A model generated the notes under the pieces. The model saw only the letters and a program-made list of their open reading frames with translations, did no database searches and was not told the DNA's origin. A DNA stretch of 8,757 bases. It comes from Chlorobiales bacterium (GTDB taxonomy: Bacteria; Bacteroidota; Chlorobiia; Chlorobiales; Chlorobiaceae). Below, piece by piece: positions 1-6,072 of this stretch (position 1 is its first letter; each line of letters begins with the position of its first letter). The translations under genes and the position numbers were made by a program. The DNA lies in contig JAKSDB010000126.1 in assembly GCA_022360415.1 (NCBI GenBank), forward strand, positions 1 to 8,757, read 5' to 3'.

Positions 1-46
1 ATCATCGGTAAGGCTCCGGTTCAAGGGTGTTTTCAACTGTGAGCAA

Positions 47-63
47 TGTACATGAAAAAAGTT
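47..63 (+). repeat. 17-base motif, copy 1
   Basis: TGTACATGAAAAAAGTT at this place matches TGTACATGGAGAAAGTT at 1716-1732 in the same orientation with two mismatches. The two copies lie on either side of the clostripain gene, both in non-coding DNA. The function is unknown and chance similarity is possible because the motif is A-rich. Confidence 0.3.
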
Positions 64-161
64 CACTTCAAAAGCTAACAATGCTCTGTAACAGAAAGTT
101 GACAATGGGAGTTTCCACTGCGGAAAGAATTACCGCTTACCTGCAAGACCATGCGCGAGCC

Positions 162-196
162 CCGCTTCCTGGAAAACCCGGGCTTCCAAGAAGCGG
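162..196. repeat. Strong inverted repeat (13-base arms)
   Basis: The arms are CCGCTTCCTGGAA (162-174) and TTCCAAGAAGCGG (184-196). They pair over 13 positions with a single non-Watson-Crick position, around a 9-base loop containing CCCGGG. The repeat sits about 75 bases past the stop codon of the clostripain gene. There is no T-run on either strand after the stem, so it is not a classical intrinsic terminator. It could be a U-tract-less terminator, an mRNA 3'-end stabiliser or a member of a dispersed palindromic repeat family. Only one copy is seen in this window. Confidence 0.6.
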
Positions 197-238
197 CAAA
201 CGGGATAATCAGGATATGCGACAGACCGCAGGGAAGAG

Positions 239-254
239 GCTTTTATGGAAAAGC
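239..254 (-). terminator. Small hairpin after the clostripain gene
   Basis: GCTTTT (239-244) and AAAAGC (249-254) form perfect 6-base arms with a 4-base loop, 18 bases beyond the clostripain stop codon. The stem is mostly A-T pairs and no T-run follows it on the minus strand, so termination is doubtful. It may act together with the stronger repeat at 162-196. Confidence 0.25.
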
Positions 255-272
255 GTCAGCAAAGGCAGCGCC

Positions 273-1676
273 TTAATGATTCGAGCCGAACACGTAATCC
301 ATAAAAGATTTCCACGTCGAGTCGCGGCAGAAATCGAGCTGTCCGCCGGTTCCCCACGACCCTTCATTGAAAACCTGTCCGGTGTACCATCCGTTGTAGG
401 CGGTATAGTTCGCCCTCCAGTTGGCGAAATCATAGTTATAGCTGCCGCTGTAGGGGGGCTGCTGGAAGAAAATCGAAAGCCCCCGCCGGACGGTGCTGCC
501 TGTTCCGAAATAGGCGGTTGTTTCGAGTGTCATATCCGAACCGCTGTCGCCGAACGCCTTGATGACGGCGTTACCAAGGGCAGTCCTGACCGACTGTGCT
601 GCTGTCGCGGCATTGACAGTAAAGGTTCCGGGACTGTTGTCCATGAGTACCCTGCAAAAGTCGCCAAGGTCGATATAGGTTGATGATTTGAGAAAGTTGA
701 TGTCGTTGTCGATGTAGTACCGCTCGGTCATGGCTCGTGCCTGTTCGGCGGCATACCAGTTGTCACCCGACGCGGCAAGGTTGTTCTGCATGATGGTTGC
801 AAGATTGTCCACTTCCGTCCTGAGCGCCTCGATCTGCGTCAGGTCGATGGCGGACATGGTCTGGCCGTTGCCGCTGTAGTTCGCGTTTACCCATTCCCTG
901 TAGGTATCGACAATGTGTTCGGCGAAGCTCCTGCTGCCTGCGAGGATTTTTGCACTGTCTTCGAAGATCCTTTCATAATCCCATCCAAAGGGCTGTTCCT
1001 TGTGCATGGAGCCGACCATTGTCCGAGCAAGATATCTCATTTCATAGGCTACCTCGATCGTGCCCATGAGGCAAGCGTCAAAACCGATAAGGCCCAGCTG
1101 CTCGGCGGGATTGAAGTGGTAGCTCAGTGCCTGCTGCAGCTCGTTCAGAAGCAAGGCGTCATCACTTGTCGCGTCGAAGCTGATCGCTTTCGAGTCAGCC
1201 TGGGGTGCGGCGATTCTCGCGCCTTCACCATGGTTCCAGATAACAAGGGCATAGCGGTCGGCAGGATAGCTGTCCCTGCAATACTGGATAAAATCAATCA
1301 GCGTCTGGGGGTCTCCCATATTCTGCTCGACAAGGTTCTCAAGGGTGGTCCTGCCTGACGAGGTGATCCTGTAGATTACCGTGCCCGAGCTGCCGGGGCT
1401 GTCGTACAGGACAATGAGGTTGATTGCAGATGTAGCCTGGGCGCCGGCATTTTTCATTCCATCGACCATTTCCTGCATGTCAAGGCCTGCATACAGGTCA
1501 AGATTGTTATCGGCATCGAGAAAAATCATGACCGTTATATCGGACGCTGCGGGATCGGGTGGGGTCGGTCCGACAGGATTGCTTTTCTCATCCCCGCCGC
1601 TCTTGGTGCACCCGGCCAGGGAGACGGCAAGCAAAATACAAAGGCCGACGGAATACAACGATTGTCGTCTTGTCAA
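273..1676 (-). CDS. Clostripain-family (C11) cysteine peptidase, lipoprotein
   Basis: This is a predicted secreted, lipid-anchored cysteine endopeptidase of 467 residues. The N-terminus has two Arg, a hydrophobic stretch and the lipobox LAGC (20-23), so the mature protein would begin at Cys23 and sit on a membrane surface. The catalytic core is visible: DADNNLD (54-60), WNHGEG with the presumed catalytic His149, and GFDACLMG with the presumed nucleophile Cys202. The 53-residue His-Cys distance suits the C11 family. Asp200, two residues before the Cys, matches the S1 Asp that gives clostripain and its relatives preference for Arg or Lys at P1. Translation appears to start at a TTG (1674-1676), preceded by GAGGAG six bases upstream. 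It lies 99 bases downstream of the U32 gene on the same strand, so co-transcription is possible. The family assignment is firm; the substrate is unknown. Confidence 0.9.
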   Translation of the reverse strand: MTRRQSLYSVGLCILLAVSLAGCTKSGGDEKSNPVGPTPPDPAASDITVMIFLDADNNLDLYAGLDMQEMVDGMKNAGAQATSAINLIVLYDSPGSSGTVIYRITSSGRTTLENLVEQNMGDPQTLIDFIQYCRDSYPADRYALVIWNHGEGARIAAPQADSKAISFDATSDDALLLNELQQALSYHFNPAEQLGLIGFDACLMGTIEVAYEMRYLARTMVGSMHKEQPFGWDYERIFEDSAKILAGSRSFAEHIVDTYREWVNANYSGNGQTMSAIDLTQIEALRTEVDNLATIMQNNLAASGDNWYAAEQARAMTERYYIDNDINFLKSSTYIDLGDFCRVLMDNSPGTFTVNAATAAQSVRTALGNAVIKAFGDSGSDMTLETTAYFGTGSTVRRGLSIFFQQPPYSGSYNYDFANWRANYTAYNGWYTGQVFNEGSWGTGGQLDFCRDSTWKSFMDYVFGSNH

Positions 1677-1682
1677 GGGAGT

Positions 1683-1688
1683 CTCCTC
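1683..1688 (-). promoter_or_regulatory. Ribosome binding site fixing a TTG start
   Basis: On the minus strand GAGGAG lies six bases before the TTG at 1674-1676. No ATG is available in frame near the signal peptide, so this site decides the start of the clostripain lipoprotein. Confidence 0.7.
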
Positions 1689-1715
1689 GTTTTATTGCGG
1701 GAAGATCGTGCACAC

Positions 1716-1732
1716 TGTACATGGAGAAAGTT
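1716..1732 (+). repeat. 17-base motif, copy 2
   Basis: TGTACATGGAGAAAGTT differs at two positions from the motif at 47-63. It lies in the 99-base gap between the U32 gene and the clostripain gene. Read on the minus strand it falls about 40 bases upstream of the clostripain start, where a regulatory site could act. Confidence 0.3.
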
Positions 1733-1775
1733 ACGGAAGCATGATGGAAAATGCACGAAAAAGGCTGAAAACAGG

Positions 1776-3023
1776 CTATTGGAGGGGTTCCAGCACGTAG
1801 ACTTTATCGTTTTTGCGGACTTTCTCCGGACAGGAAAGGGTGAGGATATCACCTTTCAGGGCGTAATCCGAGGGCCGGTCGTCTACCCGCATCGATTCAG
1901 CGGTCAGGATGACAAGCCCTGTAGTGGAGCCCTGTATAGACAGCTTTTCGTTTTTGTGTATTCCTCTGGTATGAACAAGCACTTCGGCAACGCCTGCCCT
2001 GGGGTAGTATTTACGAACGGTTCCGGCGTAGACCTTTTTTTCAGAAGCGCGGGAGCCGTACTGTCTTGTCCACGCATCGACAGGTTGCCCGAAATAAAAT
2101 CCTTTTGAAAAGCCACGGTTATAGACCTTTGCCAGTTCGTTTGTCAGGTCGTTCGTCAGCGCCTCGAAATCCTTCCCGAAATCTTTTTCATGGCCATTTT
2201 CGGCAGCATAATCGAGTGCCTTCCGGTAACATGCAGTGGTTGTGTGCACATACTCGGGACTTCTGTTTCTGCCTTCTATTTTAAACCCGGTAATGCCCGC
2301 CTCGACAAGCTTGTCGATAAAACTGATGGTGCACAGGTCTTTCGGGCTCATGACAGTATCGGTTCCCAGCTCCATCTCATGGTCGTCTTCGGCATCGAGA
2401 ATGATGTAACTGCGTCTGCACGGCTGCATGCATTCCCCCCGGTTGGCCGAACGTCCGAAAATATCCTGTGAAAGAAAACATCTCCCCGATACCGCCATGC
2501 ACATGGCCCCGTGCACAAAGCACTCGATGGCGACATCGAGCCCGTCGGTGCGGATGCTGTCCGTTATACCGCGAACCTGTTCAAGCGTAAGCTCGCGGGC
2601 CGTTACAATCATCCGTGCGCCAAGGGACGCGTAAAACCGGACCGCCCTGTAATTGCTGACCGATGCCTGGGTTGAAACATGAAACGGCATTCCGGCTTCC
2701 CGGCACGCTTCAATGACCGACAGGTCCCAGCAGATCACGGCGTCGAGACCGGCAGATTTTGCTGCCTGTACCGTTTCCGCGATTTCCCGGGTTTCTTCAT
2801 CGTATACCACGGTATTCAGCGCCAGATACGCCTTTGCTTCATGCTTGCCGCAAAGGCCGGCGATATCGGCAAAATCCCCGATCGTGAAGTTTCGGCTTGC
2901 AGCGCGCATGTTGTATCCCTCGGCGCCGAAGTAGACGGCGTCCGCTCCCGCCTGGAGTGCGGCAAGCAGGGATGTGCGGTCACCTGCAGGGGAAATGAGC
3001 TCGAGTCTGCGCGCTCTGGTCAT
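1776..3023 (-). CDS. Peptidase U32 family protein, probable tRNA hydroxylase (TrhP-like)
   Basis: It belongs to the U32 family. Despite the name, characterised members such as E. coli TrhP (YegQ) and RlhA hydroxylate RNA; TrhP makes 5-hydroxyuridine at tRNA position 34 using prephenate. Numbered from the ATG (415 residues), the N-terminal ISPAGD and GADAVYFG segments and the complete U32 signature (about 167-185, E-x-F-x2-G-A-M-C-x4-G-x-C-x-L-S) are present. Four cysteines at 175, 182, 198 and 202 fit the conserved set thought to hold an iron-sulfur cluster. The length and a C-terminal barrel-like tail resemble TrhP rather than the longer RlhA. The ATG at 3021-3023 is preferred: the family begins a few residues before the SPAG motif, and a candidate promoter would put the transcript start near 3053. 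A TTG at 3054-3056 would add 11 residues. Neither start has a good Shine-Dalgarno. The TrhP function is inferred from the family. Confidence 0.88.
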   Translation of the reverse strand: MTRARRLELISPAGDRTSLLAALQAGADAVYFGAEGYNMRAASRNFTIGDFADIAGLCGKHEAKAYLALNTVVYDEETREIAETVQAAKSAGLDAVICWDLSVIEACREAGMPFHVSTQASVSNYRAVRFYASLGARMIVTARELTLEQVRGITDSIRTDGLDVAIECFVHGAMCMAVSGRCFLSQDIFGRSANRGECMQPCRRSYIILDAEDDHEMELGTDTVMSPKDLCTISFIDKLVEAGITGFKIEGRNRSPEYVHTTTACYRKALDYAAENGHEKDFGKDFEALTNDLTNELAKVYNRGFSKGFYFGQPVDAWTRQYGSRASEKKVYAGTVRKYYPRAGVAEVLVHTRGIHKNEKLSIQGSTTGLVILTAESMRVDDRPSDYALKGDILTLSCPEKVRKNDKVYVLEPLQ

Positions 3024-3059
3024 CGTGGTATCGTTGTCTTTATTCCCGTATGACAATAG

Positions 3060-3088
3060 TGTATAAAAATTATCAGGAAATGTGTAGA
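3060..3088 (-). promoter_or_regulatory. Candidate sigma70-type promoter for the U32 gene
   Basis: On the minus strand TCTACA (3083-3088) is followed after 17 bases by TATACA (3060-3065). Each box matches four of six consensus positions. Transcription would begin near 3053, leaving a leader of about 30 bases before the ATG at 3023. The boxes lie in the divergent region shared with the plus-strand membrane-protein gene. Confidence 0.35.
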
Positions 3089-3152
3089 CTGTTATGGTAA
3101 AGCCGGAGGGCTGTTGTCTGTTGCGTTAATCCATCGAGGTCAAGCTTGTACT

Positions 3153-3953
3153 ATGAGTGAACGTCTGCTTGCGAGAATTATTATAGGTCTGTCGGTTCTG
3201 CTGGTTGTTTCCGAGGTCGTCATCGTTGTACTGTATGGTATTCGTTTTGAACTTGTTTTTCTGCCGTTTGTCGTTTTTCTCGCTTCTCTCGGGGTTGTAT
3301 TCGGCATTACCCTGCTGAAAGGCAAACGTCCTGAAATAGAATCCGTTTCCACCCGGCGCGCGCGCGCGATGAAAGACGAGAAAGTGCGCAAGCTCCTCGA
3401 CGGTTATGAAGTGGACGAAGAGTTTCTGCCCGGCAGACGGAAAAAAAACAGGGGGCGGAAGCAGGCGCAGGAGGCTGTTTCCCCTGAAGATGTCGAATCA
3501 TTTTCCCGCCCGGTTGCCTCTGAACCCCGTCGTGATCCTTTCGAAAACATCGACCCGAAGCTTCGAAGCCTTGCGGAAAGCTTCGGCGGGTACGAGCAGA
3601 TGGTGCAAAAAGTTGAAGCCATGGACGCGGTCGCGTTCAAACGCCTGCAATATGCCCTGGATATGCAGGGGGTCGAAAGGGAGACCCTGCTTCAGCCTGT
3701 TAGAGAAGCCCTTATCAGAGCGGCAGGCGGCAGGGCCGGGCTGAGAGCCCGGCTTGACCACGAGGAGATGGAAGAGTATATGGAACAGACCTTCACAGGA
3801 AAGAAGCCTGAAAACAAAGGTGACAATCCAGCCTGTTATCTCGATATCAACATGGATGATATCGGGGGCAGGATGGCGCCGCCGCCCGGTGAGTTCTCAC
3901 ACAAGCCCCGCGACGTTATCGATCATTTCAAAAAATCTCTCAAAAAGAAATGA
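3153..3953 (+). CDS. Unrecognised two-helix membrane protein with charged cytoplasmic-type domain
   Basis: I do not recognise this 266-residue protein. Two hydrophobic segments (about 5-30 and 33-55) are joined by a very short loop, so both ends probably lie on the same side. A strongly basic, Lys/Arg-rich linker follows (about 56-105, including RRKKNRGRK), then an acidic, mostly helical C-terminal region. That region ends with PACYLDINMDDIGG and a Lys-rich tail. The ATG at 3153 has GAGGT 12 bases upstream; a TTG at 3114 would add 13 residues but sits only three bases after GGAGGG, which is too close. The stop overlaps the next gene's start as ATGA, so the two proteins are probably translated together. 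An A8 run at 3441-3448 carries a possible -1 frameshift site. A (CG)6 tract at 3357-3368 encodes part of the basic linker. The basic linker could touch RNA or the inner face of the membrane, but that is a guess. Confidence 0.8.
   Translation: MSERLLARIIIGLSVLLVVSEVVIVVLYGIRFELVFLPFVVFLASLGVVFGITLLKGKRPEIESVSTRRARAMKDEKVRKLLDGYEVDEEFLPGRRKKNRGRKQAQEAVSPEDVESFSRPVASEPRRDPFENIDPKLRSLAESFGGYEQMVQKVEAMDAVAFKRLQYALDMQGVERETLLQPVREALIRAAGGRAGLRARLDHEEMEEYMEQTFTGKKPENKGDNPACYLDINMDDIGGRMAPPPGEFSHKPRDVIDHFKKSLKKK
3443..3487 (+). promoter_or_regulatory. Candidate programmed -1 frameshift site
   Basis: The zero frame reads CGG AAA AAA AAC AGG, so A_AAA_AAC (3443-3449) lies in the correct register for -1 slippage. 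After a 7-base spacer, GGAAGCAG (3457-3464) can pair with CTGTTTCC (3475-3482): 8 base pairs including one G-U, with a 10-base loop. The -1 frame then meets TGA at 3485-3487. Slippage would give a 111-residue product: 99 normal residues plus QGAEAGAGGCFP. It would keep both membrane helices and the start of the basic linker and lose the C-terminal domain. Against it, A_AAA_AAC is a weaker heptamer in bacteria than A_AAA_AAG, and no clear stimulatory Shine-Dalgarno precedes it. Confidence 0.3.
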
Positions 3954-4747
3954 CAGATATTTCATACCGGCGGACGGGCAAGGGCCAGATAAAACGCTTC
4001 GCAAAACTTCAGATGAAAAAGTACCGGGACAGAGAGGGGCTTTTTCTCGCCGAAGGGCTGCGGACCGTTACGGAACTGCTCGATCATATGCCGGACGAGA
4101 GCTTTCTTACGGCATTGTTTGTCGAGCCGGGTCAACTGCAAAACATTCCGCACCGGAAACACCTGCGTGAAAAAATTTTCCTGATCGACCCTGACGAGGG
4201 GCATCGTCTTTCCGGGACATCCACTTCGCAGGGAATTGTCGGGATTTTCAGGCAGCAATCCGAAGCTGCCTTTTTTGATGGGCGGGAAAAATCATTGGTG
4301 ATTGCTCTCGATGATGTTCAGGATCCCGGAAACACCGGGACGATCGTGAGAACCGCAGCGTGGTTCGGGGTTTCTGCCATGGTCTGTGGGCCGGGTACTG
4401 CCGACAGGTACAATCCGAAAGCGATAAGGGCCGGTGCGGGAAGTATTTACTGTGTGAACCACTATGGGGTCGACAATCTTCAACAGGAGCTTGAAAAGAT
4501 GCGTAAAAGGGGTTTCACAATCTTCTGCTCGTCACTGCGGGGCGAGGATTTTCGTTTACGCGACGCATGGCCTGAAAGGATTGTTCTGGTCATCGGCAAT
4601 GAGGCGAACGGAGTCAGCAAAGAGCTGACCGGCATGGCGGACCGGCTCGTCGCCATTCCCCGCGGCAGGGGTGAAGAGGGCGTCGAGTCGCTGAACGCTG
4701 CTGTTTCCGCAGCGATTTTAATCGCGCATCTGGCTCTGGGGTACTGA
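3950..4747 (+). CDS. SpoU/TrmH-family RNA 2'-O-methyltransferase
   Basis: This 265-residue enzyme should transfer a methyl group from S-adenosylmethionine to a ribose 2'-OH in rRNA or tRNA. An N-terminal substrate-binding domain (about 1-105, with the typical EGLFLAEGLRTV segment) precedes a SPOUT knot domain with all three motifs. Motif 1 is DDVQDPGNTGTIVR (121-134, with Asn128 and the presumed catalytic Arg134). Motif 2 is VIGNEANGVS (214-223). Motif 3 runs 236-256 with ESLN at 246-249. Motif 3 is about three residues longer before ESLN than in RlmB or TrmH, with a Gly/Glu-rich insert. The start overlaps the upstream stop (ATGA) and has no Shine-Dalgarno, which suggests reinitiation by ribosomes finishing the membrane-protein gene. 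RlmB-like 23S rRNA methylation is possible, but the exact target cannot be told from sequence. Confidence 0.92.
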   Translation: MTDISYRRTGKGQIKRFAKLQMKKYRDREGLFLAEGLRTVTELLDHMPDESFLTALFVEPGQLQNIPHRKHLREKIFLIDPDEGHRLSGTSTSQGIVGIFRQQSEAAFFDGREKSLVIALDDVQDPGNTGTIVRTAAWFGVSAMVCGPGTADRYNPKAIRAGAGSIYCVNHYGVDNLQQELEKMRKRGFTIFCSSLRGEDFRLRDAWPERIVLVIGNEANGVSKELTGMADRLVAIPRGRGEEGVESLNAAVSAAILIAHLALGY

Positions 4748-4823
4748 AGGGTTTCTTTTTCAGGTCTCTGTTTTTTCCTTACTTTTAAAGCGTCAGATGG
4801 TATTCTTTTTATGGTTTGGGTAT

Positions 4824-4829
4824 GAGGAG
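4824..4829 (+). promoter_or_regulatory. Ribosome binding site of the repeat lipoprotein
   Basis: GAGGAG lies eight bases before the ATG at 4838-4840. This selects the ATG over the in-frame GTG at 4832, which partly overlaps the purine-rich tract. Confidence 0.7.
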
Positions 4830-4837
4830 AGGTGTGT

Positions 4838-5176
4838 ATGAAAAAGTCGATAAGGATTCTGTTGTTGATTGCAGGTTTTGTCGCGGTTTTTCCACTTCAA
4901 TCATGTGTTGTGCAACACCCGGTCAGACCGGGGTATGACTTTATATGGATTGCTCCCCACAAAGCTCCCGGCGGCATTCTGATCCCCGGCCACTGGAAAT
5001 ACGTAGGGCCTCCAAGGCACAGAATGGCCTGGGTGCCCGGCCATTATAACCGTTACGGTCGATGGATTCCCGGTCACTGGAAGAAACTTTATCCTCCGAG
5101 AAGGGGGGCTTACTGGATTCCCGGCCACAGGGCGCATTACGGCCGATGGGTGCCCGGTCATTGGCGCTACCGTTAG
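4838..5176 (+). CDS. Small lipoprotein made of Pro-Gly-His-Trp repeats
   Basis: This 112-residue protein has an N-terminal signal with Lys residues, a hydrophobic stretch and the lipobox LQSC, so it is probably lipid-anchored in the cell envelope. The mature part contains five PGH motifs. Residues coded by 4982-5065 and 5066-5149 are two successive 28-residue units of the pattern IPGHWK-(x)n-PPR-(x)n-W-[VI]-PGH-(x)n-YGRW, followed by a third, partial unit (VPGHWRYR). It is rich in Trp, Tyr, His, Arg and Pro and nearly lacks acidic residues. It resembles the loosely defined YXWGXW-repeat lipoproteins, whose function is not established. The start is the ATG at 4838, eight bases after GAGGAG; a GTG two codons earlier overlaps that site and is unlikely. 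It follows the methyltransferase by 90 bases without an obvious terminator and converges on the usp gene 41 bases away. The His/Trp-rich surface could bind metal or polysaccharide, which is speculation. Confidence 0.85.
   Translation: MKKSIRILLLIAGFVAVFPLQSCVVQHPVRPGYDFIWIAPHKAPGGILIPGHWKYVGPPRHRMAWVPGHYNRYGRWIPGHWKKLYPPRRGAYWIPGHRAHYGRWVPGHWRYR
4982..5173 (+). repeat. 84-base tandem coding repeat
   Basis: Unit 1 (4982-5065) and unit 2 (5066-5149) are each exactly 84 bases (28 codons); a third unit is cut off after 8 codons (5150-5173). The protein units align without gaps, while the DNA differs at many third positions. This points to an old duplication kept under protein-level selection rather than recent expansion. 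Each unit is itself divided into two half-repeats with one PGH each. Confidence 0.85.
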
Positions 5177-5217
5177 GCTTTGGATCAGGTTCGAAAGCTT
5201 CTTGGTGTTACGGGCCG

Positions 5218-6072
5218 CTACAGTGAACGTTTGACCAGAAGCACGGGATAATCGGTTGCATCGATCAGCCTGTACAGTATGTCGGAACTGATGACTTCCA
5301 TGCTGTCACTCAGAACGAGAAGCCCCGGTTCCGTCATATGTATGCACCGGGCAATCATGCCGCTGTCTGTCCATGGAATGATATGGAACTCTTTTTCAAA
5401 AATCCTTCCGCCGATAATCATTTCAGCTTCCTTTCGCAGCATTGCGTTTTTCTGAACATTGTCGGCGACAAGGAAAACATGCAGCATGGTTTCCCCGCGC
5501 GCAAGACCAAGTGCTGTTTCGAGCGCGTGTTTTGCACCGGGTGACCCGTCGTAGATGACAAGCAAGGGGCTTGAGGAACGAAAACCCGACCTTGCGAGCA
5601 ATATACTGGCTTTGGCTTCCCTGATGGCCTTTCTGGCGGTTGAGCCGAGTCCTCTGCGGCAGACAGGTGTTTTTCCTGATCTGCCCATGGCAAGGAGATC
5701 GGCTTCAACAGCGGCCGCCAATACTTCAGCCGGAACCAGGCCGCGAAGCTTTCTGAATGTATGGGGAATGCCGAAACGTTTGGCGGTTTGCATGAAAAGC
5801 TCATAGGCTTCATTCGCCTGCTGTTTCAGCATGCGTTCGAGCTTCGGAGAGTCAAGAGGTTCGCTGCGTGCGGTGTGAAGGTGTATTTCCTGGGAAAACG
5901 GCAGCTCGGCCATTCGGATCAGGTTAATGTCCTCCACAAATATACCGAGCAGCTCGGCCTGGAGAATTCCCGCTATTTCAGCAGCCGCGGACAACGATGC
6001 ACGACTGTGCGGGGAACAGTCGATCGCCACGGCAATTCTTTTTATGGTAACGCTTTTGGAAAGCCCGGTCAT
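5218..6072 (-). CDS. Tandem-domain universal stress protein (UspA family)
   Basis: This is a cytoplasmic protein of 284 residues made of two Usp domains. Domain 1 (about 10-162) has IAVAIDCS with Asp18 and a complete nucleotide-binding motif, G-2x-G-9x-G-S, at 130-144 (Gly130, Gly133, Gly143, Ser144). It should therefore bind ATP. A 50-residue stretch between the first strands contains FVEDINLIRMAELPF, seen in one Usp subgroup. Domain 2 (about 168-284) keeps VIYDGS with Asp175, but the region matching the glycine motif (LSDSMEVISSDIL, 254-266) lacks the glycines, so this half probably does not bind ATP the same way. The ATG overlaps the stop of the upstream lonB-like gene by four bases, and GGAGG lies four bases before it. 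Joint expression with the protease suggests a stress-response role. The family call is firm; the exact function is unknown. Confidence 0.9.
   Translation of the reverse strand: MTGLSKSVTIKRIAVAIDCSPHSRASLSAAAEIAGILQAELLGIFVEDINLIRMAELPFSQEIHLHTARSEPLDSPKLERMLKQQANEAYELFMQTAKRFGIPHTFRKLRGLVPAEVLAAAVEADLLAMGRSGKTPVCRRGLGSTARKAIREAKASILLARSGFRSSSPLLVIYDGSPGAKHALETALGLARGETMLHVFLVADNVQKNAMLRKEAEMIIGGRIFEKEFHIIPWTDSGMIARCIHMTEPGLLVLSDSMEVISSDILYRLIDATDYPVLLVKRSL

Larger units (their letters stand above)
1..272. other. Non-coding left flank
   Basis: This stretch lies downstream of the minus-strand clostripain gene and contains no coding region I can support. It holds a strong inverted repeat (162-196), a smaller hairpin just after the clostripain stop (239-254) and one copy of a 17-base motif (47-63) that recurs on the other side of the clostripain gene. 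The first 42 bases are open in one plus-strand frame to a TGA at 40-42, so the very end of a gene entering from the left is possible but cannot be tested here. No tRNA-like cloverleaf or transposase remnant was seen. Confidence 0.6.

Noticed and set aside
99..130. Perfect TTGACA box at 99-104
   Set aside because: No -10 box lies 16-18 bases downstream; the nearest AAGAAT is 20 bases away and no gene follows on that strand.
27..683. Long plus-strand open frame (218 codons)
   Set aside because: Most of it lies antisense to the clostripain gene, which has clear catalytic motifs and a signal peptide; the translation shows no recognisable domain or Shine-Dalgarno.
1755..1775. Terminator after the U32 gene
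   Set aside because: CTG-TTTT-CAG followed by T5 on the minus strand has only three base pairs in its stem, too weak to call.
3054..3056. TTG as the start of the U32 protein
   Set aside because: It lacks a Shine-Dalgarno, adds 11 residues not expected in the family, and would lie upstream of the transcript start predicted from the candidate promoter.
3406..3744. Plus-strand open frame of 112 codons inside the membrane-protein gene
   Set aside because: It has no Shine-Dalgarno and a basic, Ser-rich shadow composition. It matters only as the frame reached if one A is lost from the A8 run.
5177..5217. Intrinsic terminator between the converging lipoprotein and usp genes
   Set aside because: Only 41 bases separate the stop codons and no stem followed by a T-run could be found on either strand.
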